Assembly (NCBI RefSeq): GCF_013204855.1
Contig: NZ_JABMKZ010000028.1
Span: 48,054-112,053, forward strand
Direction: 5' to 3'
DNA from: Paenibacillus alba
Lineage (GTDB): Bacteria; Bacillota; Bacilli; Paenibacillales; NBRC-103111
DNA length: 64,000 nucleotides
The notes beneath the pieces were generated by a model that was given only the letters and a program-made list of their open reading frames with translations, ran no database searches and was not told the DNA's origin. Shown here piece by piece: positions 60,993-64,000 of this stretch. Both the position numbers and the translations under genes were made by a program. The first letter of the stretch is position 1, and the number at the start of each line of letters is the position of its first letter.

Positions 60993-63900
60993 TTAGATAA
61001 AATTCGACTGCTTAAGCAGTCTCTGGATCAACGTCGCCACTTCGGCGCGCGTGACATTGGCCTGGGCTTCGAGCTTGCCACCGCTTCGGCCGCTGATTAA
61101 CCCCGCCTTTGCCGCCAGCGCGATGCTGTCTCTGGCCCAAGTCCCCGCGCCAGAGCTATCCGCAAACTTCCCGAGCTCCGCGTCCGTATTAATTGCGCCC
61201 GTTGCCTTGGCGAGACCGGTTAGCTTCATCGCCTTGGCGATGATGACCATTGCCTCTTCGCGCGTAATCTTGGCGTTCGGATGGAAGCTGCCGTCCTCGA
61301 AGCCCGAAATCAGTCCGTTGGCTGCGGCCGTCTGAATGGCACTTGCATACCAAGCGTCCGTTACGACATCCCCGAAGCTGTGCGATCCCTCGCCCAGCCG
61401 CAGTCCCAATCCGCGAACGATAATGGCCACGAACTCGGCGCGGGTGATGTCCGCGTCCGGATTGAACGTTGCCTCGTTCACGCCTTGGATGACGAGGCGC
61501 GACCCCATGTCGTTCACGGCTTCCTTGGCCCAATGCTTCTCCACATCGGCAAAGGCGATCGGATGCCAAACGACCGTGTACGTGCTATTGGTTAAGCTGT
61601 TGATTATCGCGTAAGACTTGCCATCCATCATTACAATCTTGGTCGGTACGTGCCGCACCGTTCCGTTGGCGTCAACGACGACGCCCGTAGTTATTCGGTT
61701 CGCGTCGATGCCGGACGGCAAAGCCACCATGCGTTCGACATAGACGTTAAATGTCGTGACTTCGACTGTTTTTCCGCCATAGGTACCTGTGACCGTGAAA
61801 TCAACCGCCGGCACAACAACGGAGAATTCGCCCTTCGTCGCCGCGTTCTCCACTACCTTGACCATCGTGTCCGGCGTTTGCGCAACCGTGACTTTTAACT
61901 GAATGTCCTCCAGCTTCACACTGCTGCCGAGCTTGCCGGCTAATTTGTCGATGTTGATCTCCTTCGCCGGCAACGTGTAGGTTCCCTTGTCTGTCTGCAG
62001 AACAAGCGTCGCCGAGAGGTTCTCCATGTTCTTAACCATCTTGCCGTTCAGCTCGCCAACAATGACGTTCGACGCCGACTTAACCGGAATGGTGACGACG
62101 GCATTCACGCCCTCCGCATCCAGCTTCGCTTGCAGCTTGGCTGGATCGACGGCGACCGTCGTCGTCTTGACGCCGCCCGAGTCCGTCGTTGTTGCTTTGC
62201 CCGCATTTTCAGCCTTGCCGTTAACCAGCACGTTGACGGACTCTTCCTTCGGACCGGTCGTTCCGGTCGTTCCGGTCGTTCCGGTCGTTCCAGTCGTTCC
62301 AGTCGATGTCTCATTCGAAGGCTGAGGAGCTGGCTGCTCGGCAATTACAATCGCCGCCGCCTGATCGAACTTCACGACTCGGCCTTGCGCGTCTATCTCA
62401 GATACGCCGATCTTGTCGCCGTTCGCTGCCGGGATCAAGCCGTCGCTTGGGACGTTCTGGTAACCGCTTAGCGTATCACCAACCTTCGGTACGTCTACAG
62501 GGCCGCTGCCGAAATTGAAGTAAACCAGCCGGTGATTGTCGTCGGCGTCAGGCGTTACCGTAATCCGGGTTTTGCCGTCGTTCGCCGCGCCGCTCGGATC
62601 GCTTGCGGTCACCGTCAACCCGCCAGCCGGAACGGATACGTTCGTCGTGAAGATTAAAGTAGCGGGCGGACCCGCTGGAACAGAGCCGCTGGCTGCCACC
62701 CGTACCTGAACCGTATGCTCGCCGCTTAGCTCCGGCATGTTGGTTCCGTCAAACCGAACGTAAGCTCCGCCGTCAACGGAGAATTCCATCGTCGTGTCCA
62801 ACCCGACAATTACATTGCTCGCATCGTCGGCACTCACATTCGGCACCGTTGGAAGGGTTGCATCCGAGTCATGGATGGTCACTTGAGCGGCTATAGAGGC
62901 AAAATTTGATTCCGTTGCGGCTACCCGCACGTAATAATCACCCGGCGCCAGCCCGACAACCGATGTTCCGGTCATCTTCGTCCAAGTTCCGGAACTTCCT
63001 TGCTTAAACTCCATTGCAGGATTCACGTTGAGAATTGAACCGTTACTCGCTCCGTTATAAGTGACATCCGTCACGGATACACCGACTGGAGCTGCCGGGC
63101 GAGCCGGCAGACTTAGCGCCTGCGGCGCGCTGTCGGTCGTTGTTGTGCCGTTGCCCTTCTTGACCACATTCACAGTAACGCCCAGCCAGCTGGCGGTAAT
63201 ATTCACCTTGCCGCTACCGTCCGCCGTCACCGCCGTTCCGTTAATGGTGTAGGCGCCGCTTGGCACAAGTCCCGTCAGCTGTTCTGACACGTAGTCGATT
63301 TCCGCCGTAGGCTTCGTTTCCGCCGCCAGTGCTAAGGTGACGGTAATCGTCGCGTTGCTCTTCTTGCTGGTATTCACCGTCGAAGTCGCTGTAACGAAAT
63401 AGGTTCCCGGCGCGATATCTGCCGGTACAGTTACGTTCCCGTCACTGTCCACCGGCAGCTTCGGGTCGCTTGTTTTCCACGTGACCGTGGTCGCCGCTCC
63501 GCCCACCGCATCGACGTTAGCCGTGAACAGCTTGCTGCCGCCTTGCGCGATGCTGGCGGTTGCCGGGCTGATGCTCACGCTGTTGATGGCAGGCGCGTTC
63601 GTCACAGTAATCGTCGCGTTGCTCTTCTTGCTGGTATTCACCGTCGAAGTCGCCGTAACGAAATAGGTTCCCGGCGCGATATCTGCCGGTACAGTTACGT
63701 TCCCGTCACTGTCCACCGGCAGCTTCGGGTCGCTCGTCTTCCACGTGACCGTCGTCGCCGCTCCGCCCACCGCATCGACGTTAGCCGTGAACAGCTTGCT
63801 GCCGCCTTGCGCGATGCTGGCGGTTTCCGGGCTGATGCTCACGCTGTTGATGGCAGGCGCGTTCGTCACGGTAATCGTTGCGTTGCTCTTCTTGCTGGTA

Positions 63901-64000
63901 TTCACCGTCGAAGTCGCCGTAACGAAATAGGTTCCCGGCGCGATATCTGCCGGTACAGTTACGTTCCCGTCACTGTCCACCGGCAGCTTCGGGTCGCTCG
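60993..64000 (-). CDS. large SLH-domain surface protein with Ig-like repeats (5' end beyond window)
   Basis: At least 1002 residues, open to the right window edge. From the visible N-terminal side it has three or more 88-residue Ig-like repeats (containing VSISPATASIAQGGSKLFTA and TVTWKTSDPKLPVDSDGNV), then several further beta domains. A (TTG)6 linker encoded at 62254-62307 follows, then a domain with PVKSASNVIVGELNGKMV and three C-terminal SLH domains (start FADVEKHWAKEAVNDM; then FGDVVTDAWYASAIQ and FADSSGAGTWARDSIA). SLH domains bind pyruvylated wall polymer. GC content is well above that of the neighbours. It is probably an adhesin or S-layer-associated protein. Confidence 0.9.
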   Translation of the reverse strand, partial: SDPKLPVDSDGNVTVPADIAPGTYFVTATSTVNTSKKSNATITVTNAPAINSVSISPETASIAQGGSKLFTANVDAVGGAATTVTWKTSDPKLPVDSDGNVTVPADIAPGTYFVTATSTVNTSKKSNATITVTNAPAINSVSISPATASIAQGGSKLFTANVDAVGGAATTVTWKTSDPKLPVDSDGNVTVPADIAPGTYFVTATSTVNTSKKSNATITVTLALAAETKPTAEIDYVSEQLTGLVPSGAYTINGTAVTADGSGKVNITASWLGVTVNVVKKGNGTTTTDSAPQALSLPARPAAPVGVSVTDVTYNGASNGSILNVNPAMEFKQGSSGTWTKMTGTSVVGLAPGDYYVRVAATESNFASIAAQVTIHDSDATLPTVPNVSADDASNVIVGLDTTMEFSVDGGAYVRFDGTNMPELSGEHTVQVRVAASGSVPAGPPATLIFTTNVSVPAGGLTVTASDPSGAANDGKTRITVTPDADDNHRLVYFNFGSGPVDVPKVGDTLSGYQNVPSDGLIPAANGDKIGVSEIDAQGRVVKFDQAAAIVIAEQPAPQPSNETSTGTTGTTGTTGTTGTTGPKEESVNVLVNGKAENAGKATTTDSGGVKTTTVAVDPAKLQAKLDAEGVNAVVTIPVKSASNVIVGELNGKMVKNMENLSATLVLQTDKGTYTLPAKEINIDKLAGKLGSSVKLEDIQLKVTVAQTPDTMVKVVENAATKGEFSVVVPAVDFTVTGTYGGKTVEVTTFNVYVERMVALPSGIDANRITTGVVVDANGTVRHVPTKIVMMDGKSYAIINSLTNSTYTVVWHPIAFADVEKHWAKEAVNDMGSRLVIQGVNEATFNPDADITRAEFVAIIVRGLGLRLGEGSHSFGDVVTDAWYASAIQTAAANGLISGFEDGSFHPNAKITREEAMVIIAKAMKLTGLAKATGAINTDAELGKFADSSGAGTWARDSIALAAKAGLISGRSGGKLEAQANVTRAEVATLIQRLLKQSNFI
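62254..62307. repeat. six 9-bp tandem units (TTG linker)
   Basis: CCGGTCGTT four times, then CCAGTCGTT and CCAGTCGAT, encode a Thr-Thr-Gly linker on the minus strand. In-frame copy-number change would alter linker length without breaking the gene. Confidence 0.85.
63338..64000. repeat. 264-bp tandem repeats in the SLH protein gene
   Basis: Three units with 264-bp period (63338-63601, 63602-63865, 63866 to the window end) are nearly identical at the DNA level, each encoding one 88-residue Ig-like domain. The array continues beyond the window. Confidence 0.9.

Noticed and set aside
63338..64000. CRISPR-like array
   Set aside because: The repeats are 264-bp in-frame protein domains, not short repeats with unique spacers.

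Overview
The window looks like chromosomal DNA of a spore-forming, low-to-mid GC Firmicute, most likely a Paenibacillus or close relative. Evidence: S-layer homology (SLH) surface proteins, copper-amine-oxidase-like stalk domains, YxcD and DUF4179 proteins, GGAGG-type ribosome binding sites, frequent TTG/GTG starts and catabolite-responsive (cre) elements. No rRNA, intact tRNA or CRISPR array was seen.

Region 1 (1-2.2 kb) holds housekeeping-type genes: a YxcD pair and an aldo/keto reductase. Region 2 (2.3-19.2 kb, all minus strand) is a sugar-utilisation locus. It has two exported and one cytoplasmic sialidase-like (BNR) proteins, a CUT1 ABC importer, a DapA/NanA-family aldolase, L-fucose/D-arabinose isomerase, a ribulokinase, a YhcH/NanQ-like protein and two LacI regulators. 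The enzyme set fits release of a 2-keto-3-deoxy sugar acid, cleavage to pyruvate plus D-arabinose, then D-ribulose and D-ribulose-5-phosphate. Kdo is the best candidate substrate; this is inference.

Region 3 (19.4-29.2 kb) mixes an LRR/stalk protein, a TerD-like protein, a retropepsin-like protease pair, DUF805, MORN, small unknown genes, an XRE regulator and a Nudix hydrolase. Region 4 (29.2-47.2 kb, all minus) is an AT-rich defence island. In transcription order it has a McrB-like AAA ATPase, a membrane patatin, a DUF2357 (McrC-like) nuclease, RhuM, a MazG-like pyrophosphatase, a DUF2075 nuclease-helicase, an SF1 helicase with a C-terminal PLD motif, and a PLD-DEAD-DUF3427 helicase. The patatin and RhuM genes are each bracketed by a duplicate of the 3' end of the gene before them. 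The larger duplicate (73 bp, 67 identical) differs only at synonymous positions in the McrB frame. This suggests an McrB-patatin module recombined into an older McrB-DUF2357-MazG core.

Region 5 (47.2-64 kb) carries a stalk protein, a fragment resembling a tmRNA 3' end, a decayed rlmD-like gene, several regulator/target pairs (AraC, WYL, Lrp/AsnC with an MFS exporter), truncated secreted-protein genes meeting head to head, an ECF sigma/anti-sigma operon, a dead serine-recombinase fragment, and a large SLH protein with near-identical 264-bp repeats that runs off the window.
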